Assembly (NCBI GenBank): GCA_023336875.1
Contig: JAMBLH010000013.1
Coordinates: forward strand, 1-12,900
Length of the DNA: 12,900 nt
Direction: 5' to 3'
Source: Actinomycetes bacterium
GTDB taxonomy: Bacteria; Actinomycetota; Acidimicrobiia; Spongiisociales; UBA5794
Shown here: piece after piece, positions 1 through 6,887 of the stretch
How the letters are laid out: every line of letters begins with the position of its first letter
How positions within the stretch are numbered: the stretch's first letter is position 1
Translations under genes and position numbers: made by a program
Notes under the pieces: generated by a model
What the model saw: only the letters and a program-made list of their open reading frames with translations
Databases searched by the model: none
What the model was told of the DNA's origin: nothing

Positions 1-10
1 CTAGCTATTG

Positions 11-580
11 CTACGCGGCGGTGACCGATGATTTCGCCAGTTGGGATTGACGAAGAAGTGACCCGATCACATCGCGGATGGCCTCCGTTGTGTTGGCGTC
101 CACTCCATTGGACCCGTTGAGTGCCACGTCTGCGTTGGGCACCGAGAGTTGGTGCACCATGACGGGCGCCCTCATGTGCTCCAATACCGCCCGAAGCGCA
201 TCAAGACCATTCGCTCCTCCCCTCCGACCGGGCGACGCGCTTGCGATTGCCGTCGGTCGCGACAGAATGTTGCGATCGATTCTCGACAGCCAATCGAGCA
301 TGTTCTTCAGCAGCGCGGAGTACGCACCGTTGTATTCGGGAGACGCTATGAAGAGCCCATCAGCATGTCGTATCAGCTCACCAAGAGCCAGGGCATTCGC
401 AGGGATCCCTTCAAGATCTTCAAAATCCTCGTTGTAGAGAGGCAGGGGGTACTCAGCAAGATCCACGAAGAGCGCCTCGGCACCAAGTCTTTTGGCCTCA
501 ACCGCTGCGCTGATGGCAAGCATCTTGTTGAGCGACTGCCTCCGAGTGCTACCTGCGAAGGTGATGATCACTGATTTCAC
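11..580 (-). CDS. NAD(P)H-dependent FMN reductase family flavoprotein
   Basis: Predicted cytosolic flavodoxin-fold oxidoreductase of 189 aa, the usual size for the NADPH-dependent FMN reductase (ChrR/YieF/ArsH-like) family. These enzymes move electrons from NAD(P)H through bound FMN to quinones, metals or other acceptors. The N-terminal beta strand is followed by GSTRRQSLN, the FMN phosphate loop, and the family signature SPEYNGAYSALLKNMLDWLSR lies near residues 79-99. The start is taken as GTG at 580 because GAGG lies 8 nt upstream and the product then begins directly at the first strand (VKSVIITFAGS). In-frame ATGs at 604 and 649 lack a ribosome-binding site and add a non-family extension. 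It follows the MOSC gene by 80 bp. The substrate cannot be told from sequence; an ArsH-like role is possible but not supported by position, since the arsenic gene is 9 kb away on the other strand. Confidence 0.85.
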   Translation of the reverse strand: MKSVIITFAGSTRRQSLNKMLAISAAVEAKRLGAEALFVDLAEYPLPLYNEDFEDLEGIPANALALGELIRHADGLFIASPEYNGAYSALLKNMLDWLSRIDRNILSRPTAIASASPGRRGGANGLDALRAVLEHMRAPVMVHQLSVPNADVALNGSNGVDANTTEAIRDVIGSLLRQSQLAKSSVTAA

Positions 581-631
581 TCCAAGTCCCTCATGCTGTC
601 TCATTGACGCACGGCGATACCACAAACAACC

Positions 632-646
632 CAAGAGGCCGTCTTG
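632..646 (-). terminator. Weak hairpin after the MOSC gene
   Basis: Between the MOSC stop and the FMN reductase start, the minus strand reads CAAGA-CGGCC-TCTTG followed by GGTTGTTTGT, a short 5-bp stem with a T-rich stretch behind it. This could be a weak terminator or attenuator. The stem is short and may be chance. Confidence 0.25.
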
Positions 647-660
647 CATTCCCGTATGGC

Positions 661-1239
661 CTATCGCGACAGGTACACCTTGCTTCCCAGCGAGAGCTCG
701 ACCGGTGAGGAGGCGTGGTCAGCCGCAACGATGAATCCGCGCCGACCATCGTGGAGATCTGCAAGGGCATCCCCGATCTCGGAAACGGGGGCAACACTGT
801 CAAGGCCGAGCATGAAGCTCGTGAACTCAGCACACGGTGCAGCAACTCGTGGGCGTTCGAGGAGAAGCTCATCTTCAGGGAGTTCTACGACAAGCCCCTC
901 CCCAAGGTCCGATAGCCACAGCGCAGGACCATCGACGATCACGTTCTCGCCAGCGATCCCGATCGGAGCATCTCCAAACCGTTCCGCCATCGCTGCGTAG
1001 TGGCCAGTGAACCCGATCGACAGGGATCTCTTTCCACCCCCACGGCGAGACGGGTGCGCTCGGTTGTGGGCGTCGACCACCCATGCGCCTTCGTGCCATC
1101 CAAGCATCCCCCACGCGTCGACCGATGCCCTTTCGACAGCAAGAATCTCATCAGGGAGATAGCCGATGGTCTTGACCTTGATCGGCACGCGTTGCACCTG
1201 AAGTCGAACGATCTCTCCAACGAACTCACCCTTGCGCAT
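661..1239 (-). CDS. MOSC-domain protein
   Basis: A 192-aa protein that is essentially one MOSC (molybdenum cofactor sulfurase C-terminal) domain. MOSC proteins carry sulfur or bind metal-sulfur cofactors; stand-alone ones include YiiM/YuaD-type proteins acting on N-hydroxylated compounds. Visible signatures are the Arg/Gly-rich loop RRGGGKRSLSIGF at residues 65-77, the hallmark GIAGEN at 94-99 followed by VIVDG, and a conserved-type cysteine in APCAEF (C136). The ATG at 1239 has a strong GGAGGAGAG ribosome-binding site, settling the start against a longer frame with a non-family leader. Its first codons overlap the end of the phosphodiesterase gene by 14 bp, so the two are probably cotranscribed and coupled. 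The physiological substrate is unknown. Confidence 0.85.
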   Translation of the reverse strand: MRKGEFVGEIVRLQVQRVPIKVKTIGYLPDEILAVERASVDAWGMLGWHEGAWVVDAHNRAHPSRRGGGKRSLSIGFTGHYAAMAERFGDAPIGIAGENVIVDGPALWLSDLGEGLVVELPEDELLLERPRVAAPCAEFTSFMLGLDSVAPVSEIGDALADLHDGRRGFIVAADHASSPVELSLGSKVYLSR

Positions 1240-2026
1240 TTGCTCTCTCCTCCAATACCTTGTTGAGGATGTCCGGCCTGTCTGTGATGATCCCGTCGAC
1301 ATCGAGGTCGAGAAACTTCTCCATCTCATCGCGGTCGTTCACCGTCCAGAGATGGATCTGTTTCCCGGCGCGATGAACAGCATTGATAAGCCGTCTGTCT
1401 GCTGCCACGCCCCTTGTCTTGTACGGCAGCTGATATGCATCGCCTCGCGCGGGCGCCGCCCTACCGATCCGAGATGCTGCGTACATCGCAATCGAATCGC
1501 GCGGTCCCGCTGACGTGGCGACGCGCCCTTTTGTGACTCTGCGGAACTTCGCGATTCTTGCGTCGGAGAAGGACCCGACCAACACTGTGTCCTCTCGCCC
1601 CATCTTCCTGATCACCTCCGCAACCGCCCATTCGCTTCCGTCTGCCTTGAGATCGATGTTCAGACACAGATCCGGGTACCGGTCGAAAGTGTCGTCAAGC
1701 CGCGAGATGCCAATACCGGTCCCTCTCAACGGAAATGACTCGCCGTCGGGTGTGAAGTTGTGTGCGGCATCAAAGTCCCGAAGATCCTCCCAGGTCCAGT
1801 CCGCGACCCTGCCGACGCCGTCCGTGCATCGTTCGAGCGTGTCGTCGTGGAACACGATGACGACACCGTCGGCAGTCATCTGCACGTCCGTCTCGACATA
1901 GAGGTACCCGAAGTCCTCAACGGCGTGGTCAAAGGCGTACCACGTGTTCTCCGGCCAGAGTATCCGGCTTCCCCTATGGGCGAACCTGATCGGATGCTCG
2001 ACGTCGAAGTAGTGGCGGGATGACAT
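1226..2026 (-). CDS. Glycerophosphodiester phosphodiesterase family protein
   Basis: A 266-aa TIM-barrel GDPD protein, predicted to hydrolyse glycerophosphodiesters to an alcohol and glycerol-3-phosphate. Catalytic elements are all present: HRG at residues 17-19, PENT at 25-28, the metal ligands in ETD (E45, D47), HDDTLERCTDG from H60, a lysine-bearing strand NIDLKAD, and the C-terminal WTVNDRDEMEKFLDLDVDGIITDRPD typical of the family. No signal peptide is seen, so a cytoplasmic UgpQ-like role is likely. ATG 2026 is chosen because the homologous part starts about ten residues later and it lies 10 bp after the hutI stop. An upstream ATG at 2083 would run 47 bp into hutI. No good ribosome-binding site precedes either, so translation may depend on coupling to hutI. 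Confidence 0.9.
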   Translation of the reverse strand: MSSRHYFDVEHPIRFAHRGSRILWPENTWYAFDHAVEDFGYLYVETDVQMTADGVVIVFHDDTLERCTDGVGRVADWTWEDLRDFDAAHNFTPDGESFPLRGTGIGISRLDDTFDRYPDLCLNIDLKADGSEWAVAEVIRKMGREDTVLVGSFSDARIAKFRRVTKGRVATSAGPRDSIAMYAASRIGRAAPARGDAYQLPYKTRGVAADRRLINAVHRAGKQIHLWTVNDRDEMEKFLDLDVDGIITDRPDILNKVLEERANAQG

Positions 2027-2036
2027 GGTCTGGAGG

Positions 2037-3239
2037 CTAAACCGCGATTCCGCGTTTGATGACCTGAGTGACCAGACCCCCATCCGGTCGGTACGTCAGG
2101 TGCTCGTAGGTGGGAGCGTCGAGGATCACGAGGTCAGCAAGCATGCCGGGAGCAAGTACAGCTCGGTCGTGCAATCCGAGTGCGAGAGCTCCACCGCGCG
2201 TCGCTGACCACACAGCTTCTGCAGGTGTCAGGCCCGATGTAAGGGCAGCGAGAGAGATGATGAAGGGCATCGTCTCGATGTATGCGGTACCGGGGTTGCA
2301 GTCAGTTGCGATGGCGACCGTGACACCAGCATCCCAGAATCGACGACCATCGGGGGCCGGTTCGCGCATCGAGTATGAAACGCCTGGCAGCAGGACGGCA
2401 ACAGTGCCCGCTCGAACGAGCGCGTCGAGATCCTCATCAGTCGCATGGTCGAGATGATCCGCGGACACAGCTCCGATACTGGCTGCCAGCGCTGCTCCGC
2501 CAGTGTGTCCCAACTGTTCAACGTGGAGGCGAACACCGAGATCTCGCGATCGGGCGGCTTCGGCAATCCACCGAGTTTCATCAACCGTGAACGCTGCTTC
2601 GTCGCAGAACACATCAACGAAGGCCACACGTTCGGCCACGGCGTCCATCATGTCGCCAGCCACGAGATCAACATAGGAACCTCGGTCCTCCGTGAATTCC
2701 GGACCAACGACGTGAGCACCCAGGAACGTAGGAATCGTGTCGATCGGCAGCACATTGCAGATCTCGTCGATCGCGTCGAGCATCTTGACCTCAGTTGCGA
2801 TGTCGAGGCCGTACCCGGTCTTGACCTCGATGGTGGTGGTGCCATTGGTAAACATCCGCGTGATGCGAGGGAGCGATGCGTGGACAAGCTCGTCGAGAGT
2901 TGCGCCACGTGTGGCGCGGACCGTGGAGTAGATACCGCCACCGGCCCCCTGAAGCTCCTCGTACGTTGCCCCGGCGAGCCGCATTGCGAACTCATGCGAC
3001 CGATCGCCAGCGAACACGGCATGCGTGTGACTGTCCACGAATCCGGGGAGCACCGCCGAACCACCCACGCTGAGCATCTCATACGAGCGGTATTCAGCCG
3101 GCAGATCGTCTCGGGCCCCGACCCAGCCTATTGTCCCAGCATCGATCGCAACTGCGGCGTCTTCCACAACACCAAGCAACCCGTTTCGGGTCTCGTCATT
3201 CGTGACGAGTTGACCAATGTCCGTGATAACCAGACTCAC
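2037..3239 (-). CDS. hutI: Imidazolonepropionase
   Basis: Third enzyme of histidine degradation: hydrolyses 4-imidazolone-5-propionate to N-formimino-L-glutamate. At 400 aa it is the normal length for this amidohydrolase-superfamily enzyme. Visible are the metal-binding GFVDSHTHAVFAGDR (H71, H73), GGGIYSTV near 101-107, EVKTGYGLD at 138-146, DVFCDEAAF, metal ligand H239 in LHVEQLGHTGG, SADHLDHA around H262, and ATDCNPGT with D313. The start is GTG at 3239, preceded by GGGGGA about 8 nt upstream; that ribosome-binding site lies in the end hairpin of the repeat element separating this gene from hutU. It is part of the hutH-hutU-hutI run but, unlike hutH-hutU, is not directly coupled to its upstream neighbour. 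Confidence 0.97.
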   Translation of the reverse strand: MSLVITDIGQLVTNDETRNGLLGVVEDAAVAIDAGTIGWVGARDDLPAEYRSYEMLSVGGSAVLPGFVDSHTHAVFAGDRSHEFAMRLAGATYEELQGAGGGIYSTVRATRGATLDELVHASLPRITRMFTNGTTTIEVKTGYGLDIATEVKMLDAIDEICNVLPIDTIPTFLGAHVVGPEFTEDRGSYVDLVAGDMMDAVAERVAFVDVFCDEAAFTVDETRWIAEAARSRDLGVRLHVEQLGHTGGAALAASIGAVSADHLDHATDEDLDALVRAGTVAVLLPGVSYSMREPAPDGRRFWDAGVTVAIATDCNPGTAYIETMPFIISLAALTSGLTPAEAVWSATRGGALALGLHDRAVLAPGMLADLVILDAPTYEHLTYRPDGGLVTQVIKRGIAV

Positions 3240-3264
3240 GAACCCATCCCCCGTTCAGGGGGGA
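3240..3264 (-). promoter_or_regulatory. hutI: hutI ribosome-binding site inside a hairpin
   Basis: On the transcript the stretch before the hutI GTG reads UCCCCC-CUGAAC-GGGGGA-UGGGUUC-GUG. The six bases UCCCCC can pair perfectly with GGGGGA, the only ribosome-binding-like sequence before the start. Folding would hide it and could lower hutI translation, or act with the larger element. The pairing is seen directly; a regulatory effect is inference. Confidence 0.4.
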
Positions 3265-3433
3265 CGGCAGAGCGGGAACGCTTCGCGTTCCTTGGCGATG
3301 CAGGGGGGACCGCGAGCCCGCGAGCGTCGTACGGCACAGACTCGCGCAAGGTCTTCGCGTACCGGGTTCGCAGGCTCACACTCCCCCCTCGATCCTCGCT
3401 AACGCTCGTCTCGTGTCCCCCCTGAAGGTGGGA
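3247..3433. repeat. Inverted-repeat-ended intergenic element between hutU and hutI
   Basis: The 208-bp gap between hutU and hutI is filled by a structured, non-coding stretch. Its ends carry a perfect 12-bp inverted repeat, TTCAGGGGGGAC at 3254-3265 and GTCCCCCCTGAA at 3415-3426. Each end is also a local hairpin, TCCCCC/GGGGGA at 3247-3264 and TCCCCCCTGAAGGTGGGA at 3416-3433. CAGGGGGGAC recurs as a direct copy at 3301-3310 and a related ACTCCCCCCT lies at 3380-3389. Inside is a perfect 7-bp hairpin, GGAACGC-TTC-GCGTTCC (3275-3291), and several CGCGAG/CTCGC motifs. No credible protein is encoded. It resembles a dispersed REP/MITE-like element, but no second copy is in the window and no target-site duplication is evident, so mobility is unproven. 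Confidence 0.6.
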
Positions 3434-3447
3434 CCACAAGAACGGAG

Positions 3448-5148
3448 TCACGGTGTGACTTCGTCGAGCATCGGGATTGTTACGCCGCGTTCTCTCGCGA
3501 CCTCGATGGCGCGGTCATAGCCCGCGTCGGCGTGGCGGATCACGCCCATTCCGGGATCGTTGGTGAGCACACGTTCAATTCGCAGTGCAGCTTCATCCGT
3601 TCCGTCCGCGACAACCTGTGCACCGGCATGGATGGATTTGCCGATGCCGACGCCTCCGCCGTGGTGGACTGCAACCCATGTCGCACCGGACGCAGTGTTG
3701 AGGAGGGCGTTGAGAATGGGCCAATCGGCGACAGCATCCGAGCCATCAGCCATGTCCTCGGTCTCGCGGTATGGCGACGCCACGGATCCGGAATCGAGGT
3801 GATCCCTTCCGATGACGATCGGTGCACTCACCTTCCCCGACCTCACGAGTTCATTGAAGACAAGGCCTGCCCTATGCCGCTCGCCGTACCCAAGCCAACA
3901 GATTCGCGCGGGAAGACCCTGGAACTCGACCCGCTCCTCGGCCATGTCAAGCCATTGCATCAGCGGTGCGTCGTCGGGAAAGAGCTCGCGCAACGCATCA
4001 TCTGTTGCCTTGATATCGGCTGGATCACCCGACAATGCAATCCACCGGAACGGCCCAAGGCCCTCACAGAACAGATCGCGGATGTACGCAGGCACGAATC
4101 CTGGATAGGCAAACGCGTTATCGAATCCGCCCTCGATCGCTTCTCCGCGCAGGTTGTTGCCGTAGTCGAACACCTCGGCGCCTCCGTCCTGGAAGCCGAC
4201 CATTGCCTCACAGTGTCTCGCCATTGATCCTCTCGCCTGTTCGATGTAGTCCTCGGGCTCCTCTGCCCGCAACGCAGCGGCCTCAACCAGCGTCAGGCCA
4301 GCAGGGATGTACCCGTTGAGTGGATCGTGGGCGGATGTTTGATCCGTGACGATGTCAATGTCAACTCCACGCGCGAGTAACTCTGGGAAGACGTCTGCTG
4401 CATTCCCAACCACAGCAATGGATACTGCTTCGCCTGTTGCCTTTGCTTCGAGGGCCCGATCAACAGCAGCATCGAGATTCGGAGCAAGCTCGTCAACGTA
4501 GCGGGTCTCAAGTCGCTTCTGGATGCGCTCTGGATCGACGTCCACCGCAAGACACACGCCTCCGTTCATCGTGATCGCGAGCGGCTGGGCGCCGCCCATC
4601 CCGCCAAGTCCTGCTGTCAGCGTGAGCGTTCCCTTGAGCGATCCGCCAAAGAGCCTGTCAGCGATGACGACGAACGTCTGATAGGTACCTTGGAGAATCC
4701 CCTGCGTCCCAATGTAGATCCACGACCCAGCAGTCATCTGCCCATACATCATCAAACCGGCATCTTCGAGGTCCCAGAAGTGTTGCCATGTCGCCCAATC
4801 GGGCACAAGGTTGGAATTTGCGATCAGGACGCGCGGTGCCATCACATGCGTGCGAAATCTCCCAACCGGCTTTCCCGATTGAACAAGAAGCGTCTCGTCG
4901 TCCTCGAGTTCGGTGAGGGTCTTCACGATGGCATCGAACGCATCCCAGTTCCTTGCTGCCTTGCCTCGACCACCGTAGACGACGAGCTCCTCCGGTATCT
5001 CAGCCACCTCGGGGTCCAGGTTGTTGAGCAGGCATCGAAGCACTGCTTCCTGATGCCATCCCTTCGTGTTGAGCTCTGTGCCACGCGGGGCGCTGAAACT
5101 CCTCGGACCGCTTCCATACTCAAAGGCAGGGTTCTTGGCGTCGTGCAT
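3448..5148 (-). CDS. hutU: Urocanate hydratase (urocanase)
   Basis: Second enzyme of histidine degradation: adds water to urocanate to give 4-imidazolone-5-propionate, using tightly bound NAD+ as an electrophile. At 566 aa it is full length for the family. The start MHDAKNPAFEYGSGPRSFSA and QMTAGSWIYIGTQGILQGT (about 137-154) are canonical. The NAD-binding glycine motif GLGGMGGAQP lies near 180-189, DYGNNLRGEA near 328-337, and the active-site cysteine segment GLPARICWLGYGERHR near 411-426 (C417). The C-terminal HHGGGVGIGKSIHAG is also typical. The ATG at 5148 overlaps the hutH stop as TGATG and is preceded by a perfect AGGAGG (5153-5158), so the two genes are translationally coupled. Confidence 0.98.
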   Translation of the reverse strand: MHDAKNPAFEYGSGPRSFSAPRGTELNTKGWHQEAVLRCLLNNLDPEVAEIPEELVVYGGRGKAARNWDAFDAIVKTLTELEDDETLLVQSGKPVGRFRTHVMAPRVLIANSNLVPDWATWQHFWDLEDAGLMMYGQMTAGSWIYIGTQGILQGTYQTFVVIADRLFGGSLKGTLTLTAGLGGMGGAQPLAITMNGGVCLAVDVDPERIQKRLETRYVDELAPNLDAAVDRALEAKATGEAVSIAVVGNAADVFPELLARGVDIDIVTDQTSAHDPLNGYIPAGLTLVEAAALRAEEPEDYIEQARGSMARHCEAMVGFQDGGAEVFDYGNNLRGEAIEGGFDNAFAYPGFVPAYIRDLFCEGLGPFRWIALSGDPADIKATDDALRELFPDDAPLMQWLDMAEERVEFQGLPARICWLGYGERHRAGLVFNELVRSGKVSAPIVIGRDHLDSGSVASPYRETEDMADGSDAVADWPILNALLNTASGATWVAVHHGGGVGIGKSIHAGAQVVADGTDEAALRIERVLTNDPGMGVIRHADAGYDRAIEVARERGVTIPMLDEVTP

Positions 5149-6662
5149 CAGTCCTCCTCTTCGGGGTCGAACGCTCCGGTCTCGATCAACGCCGCAATCC
5201 TCATGATGTCTGGTCCGGGTGGGCGATCCTCAACGAGCGGGGCACACACCGATCGAACGGTGTCATGCACACGCCTGGTGCCTGGCGCCGGATCCATCGG
5301 CCGCTGCTCGATACCCTGGGCGGCGCACATCAATTCAACTGCGATAACGCGTGCGGTATTGGTGAGCACCATTTCGAGCTTGCGCGCAGCTCCCCAACCC
5401 ATCGACACGTGATCCTCCTGCATCCCCGACGTCGGAATCGATTCGACGGAGGCGGGGTGCGAAAGCACGCGGTTCTCAGCAACGATCGCGGCAGCCGTGT
5501 ACTGGGTGATCATGTACCCGGAGGACACACCCGGGTTCGTGGCGAGAAACGGGGTGAGCCCCGACGACCGGTGCGGGTCGAGAAGGCGGTCAACACGGCG
5601 CTCTGAAATGGACCCGAGTTCGGTAACAGCAATCGCCACGAAGTCGAGTACGAAGGCAAGAGGTTGTCCATGGAAGTTCCCGCCCGACACAACATCACCG
5701 TCCGCTGCGAACACGATTGGATTGTCGACCACAGATCCTAACTCGATCTCGAACACGGACCGTGCGTGCTCGATCGTGTCGCGAACTGCCCCATGGACCT
5801 GAGGCGCACAACGCAAGCTGTAGGCATCCTGGACCTTGTGCGCGAAGTCGTCGTGGTGCGAAGCATCAATCTTGGATCCCTGCAGCAGTGCATGGATCCT
5901 GGCGGCCGATATCGCTTGGCCCGGATGCGGACGGAGCGCCTGGATTCGATACTCAAAAGGTCTGGATGAGCCCATGAGGGCTTCAACGCTCAGGGCAGCA
6001 GCGGAGTCCGTGGCGTCAACAAGCTGAGCCGCTCTGTGTATCGCAAGACAGCCATGGGCAAGCATGCCCTCCGTGCCGTTGAGCAGACTCAGACCCTCTT
6101 TGGGAAGAAGTTCGAGCGGCTCAATACCGGCCTCCTCCAACACGGGACCCGAAGGGACCGCCACGCCATCAACGAGAATCTCTCCCTCACCGATAATCGG
6201 AAGTGCGAGGTGGGCGAACGGCGCCAGGTCACCCGAGGCACCCACGGATCCCTGTGACGGCACCGCGGGGATGATGTCTCTATCAAGCATCTCGAGAAGG
6301 AAGCGAACGATCTCGGGACGGACACCCGAATATCCCTGGGCAAGGGTTCGCGCCCGACATAGGAGCATCGCGCGGACGATCTCAGGTTCGACATACGGCC
6401 CGACGCCAGCCGCGTGGGAACGGAGGAGGTCGTACTGCATCTCAGATGCCTGATCGGGCCGAATCCGAGTGTTCGCGAGGGCACCGAAGCCTGTCGTGAT
6501 GCCGTAGACGGTCTCATTGTCATCCACGACACGCTCCACGAGCGCACGGGCCGGTTCCATCCGTTGATCGAGATCGGTACCCGCAACTGCTGTGGCGCTC
6601 CCAAGCGCCACAGCGACGACATCATCCACTGTGATCGGCGAACCGTCCACCACGACCGTCAT
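5148..6662 (-). CDS. hutH: Histidine ammonia-lyase
   Basis: First enzyme of histidine degradation: eliminates ammonia from L-histidine to form trans-urocanate in the cytoplasm. The 504-aa length is standard. The self-forming MIO electrophile comes from Ala142-Ser143-Gly144 in GSVGASGDLAPFAH, the same numbering as the well-studied Pseudomonas enzyme. Catalytic Tyr53 lies in YGITTGFG, and the SLINGTEG-type segment appears here as SLLNGTEGMLAHG. QDAYSLRCAPQVHGA and NPGVSSGYMITQYTAAAIV-type segments are also present. The ATG at 6662 is preceded by GGAAGGGAAG. It heads the hut run and ends in a TGATG overlap with hutU. Upstream lie a PIN-domain remnant and the exporter gene; no clear promoter or HutC-like operator was recognised in the 70 bp before it. 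Confidence 0.98.
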   Translation of the reverse strand: MTVVVDGSPITVDDVVAVALGSATAVAGTDLDQRMEPARALVERVVDDNETVYGITTGFGALANTRIRPDQASEMQYDLLRSHAAGVGPYVEPEIVRAMLLCRARTLAQGYSGVRPEIVRFLLEMLDRDIIPAVPSQGSVGASGDLAPFAHLALPIIGEGEILVDGVAVPSGPVLEEAGIEPLELLPKEGLSLLNGTEGMLAHGCLAIHRAAQLVDATDSAAALSVEALMGSSRPFEYRIQALRPHPGQAISAARIHALLQGSKIDASHHDDFAHKVQDAYSLRCAPQVHGAVRDTIEHARSVFEIELGSVVDNPIVFAADGDVVSGGNFHGQPLAFVLDFVAIAVTELGSISERRVDRLLDPHRSSGLTPFLATNPGVSSGYMITQYTAAAIVAENRVLSHPASVESIPTSGMQEDHVSMGWGAARKLEMVLTNTARVIAVELMCAAQGIEQRPMDPAPGTRRVHDTVRSVCAPLVEDRPPGPDIMRIAALIETGAFDPEEED

Positions 6663-6734
6663 TCATCTTCCCTTCCGCGAGCTGGCACTGCCCCTGCAAC
6701 ACTAGGTACAGACGCGCTGACACGCGGACGGCCC
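6663..6734. other. Short gap before hutH
   Basis: These 72 bp lie between the stop of the PIN-domain remnant and the hutH ribosome-binding site. On the minus strand TACCTAGTGT is the only weak -10-like sequence and no convincing -35 pairs with it. The hutH promoter, if local, is therefore not identified. Transcription could also enter from the exporter gene. Confidence 0.4.
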
Positions 6735-6887
6735 CTATGCGATTTCGAGCGAACCCATTGCGTCAGCGATACGATCGAAGTCTCGGTCCTGGTGAAGAAT
6801 CTCCAGACCGTTTGCTACGGCAACAGACGCAATCAGACAGAGCCCGATGAGGCCGCGGTCAGAGTTCTGGCGTCCCCTCCAGATCGC
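6735..6887 (-). pseudogene. C-terminal remnant of a PIN-domain (VapC-like) toxin
   Basis: In the minus frame closed by TAG at 6735-6737 and bounded upstream by TGA at 6888-6890, the sequence encodes about 50 residues that resemble the last third of a VapC/PIN ribonuclease. The pattern runs R-G-L-I-G-L-C-L-I-A-S-V-A-V-A-N-G, then LEILHQDRDFDRIADAMGSLEIA, then stop. Family members typically read D-C-L-I-A-A-x-A, G, LLHxDRDFxxIA. The DRDF motif is intact, but the acidic residue expected before CLIA is replaced (GL instead of xD). There is no start codon, no N-terminal PIN half and no antitoxin nearby. Its upstream end overlaps the last codons of the exporter gene in another frame. The assignment rests on pattern recognition of a short stretch. 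Confidence 0.55.

Noticed and set aside
581..649. Longer FMN reductase starts at ATG 604 or 649
   Set aside because: Neither has a ribosome-binding site and the extra residues are not part of the flavodoxin fold; GTG 580 has GAGG 8 nt upstream.
2445..3425. 326-codon plus-strand ORF opposite hutI
   Set aside because: Mirror-frame artefact of a GC-rich coding strand; hutI on the other strand has every catalytic motif.
3236..3451. 71-codon minus-strand ORF covering the hutU-hutI gap
   Set aside because: Low-complexity, Arg/Ser-rich translation of a hairpin-rich repeat element with no ribosome-binding site; it is explained by the inverted-repeat structure.
4690..5412. 240-codon plus-strand ORF opposite hutU/hutH
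   Set aside because: Antisense to two unmistakable hut genes and spans their junction; no domain is recognisable.
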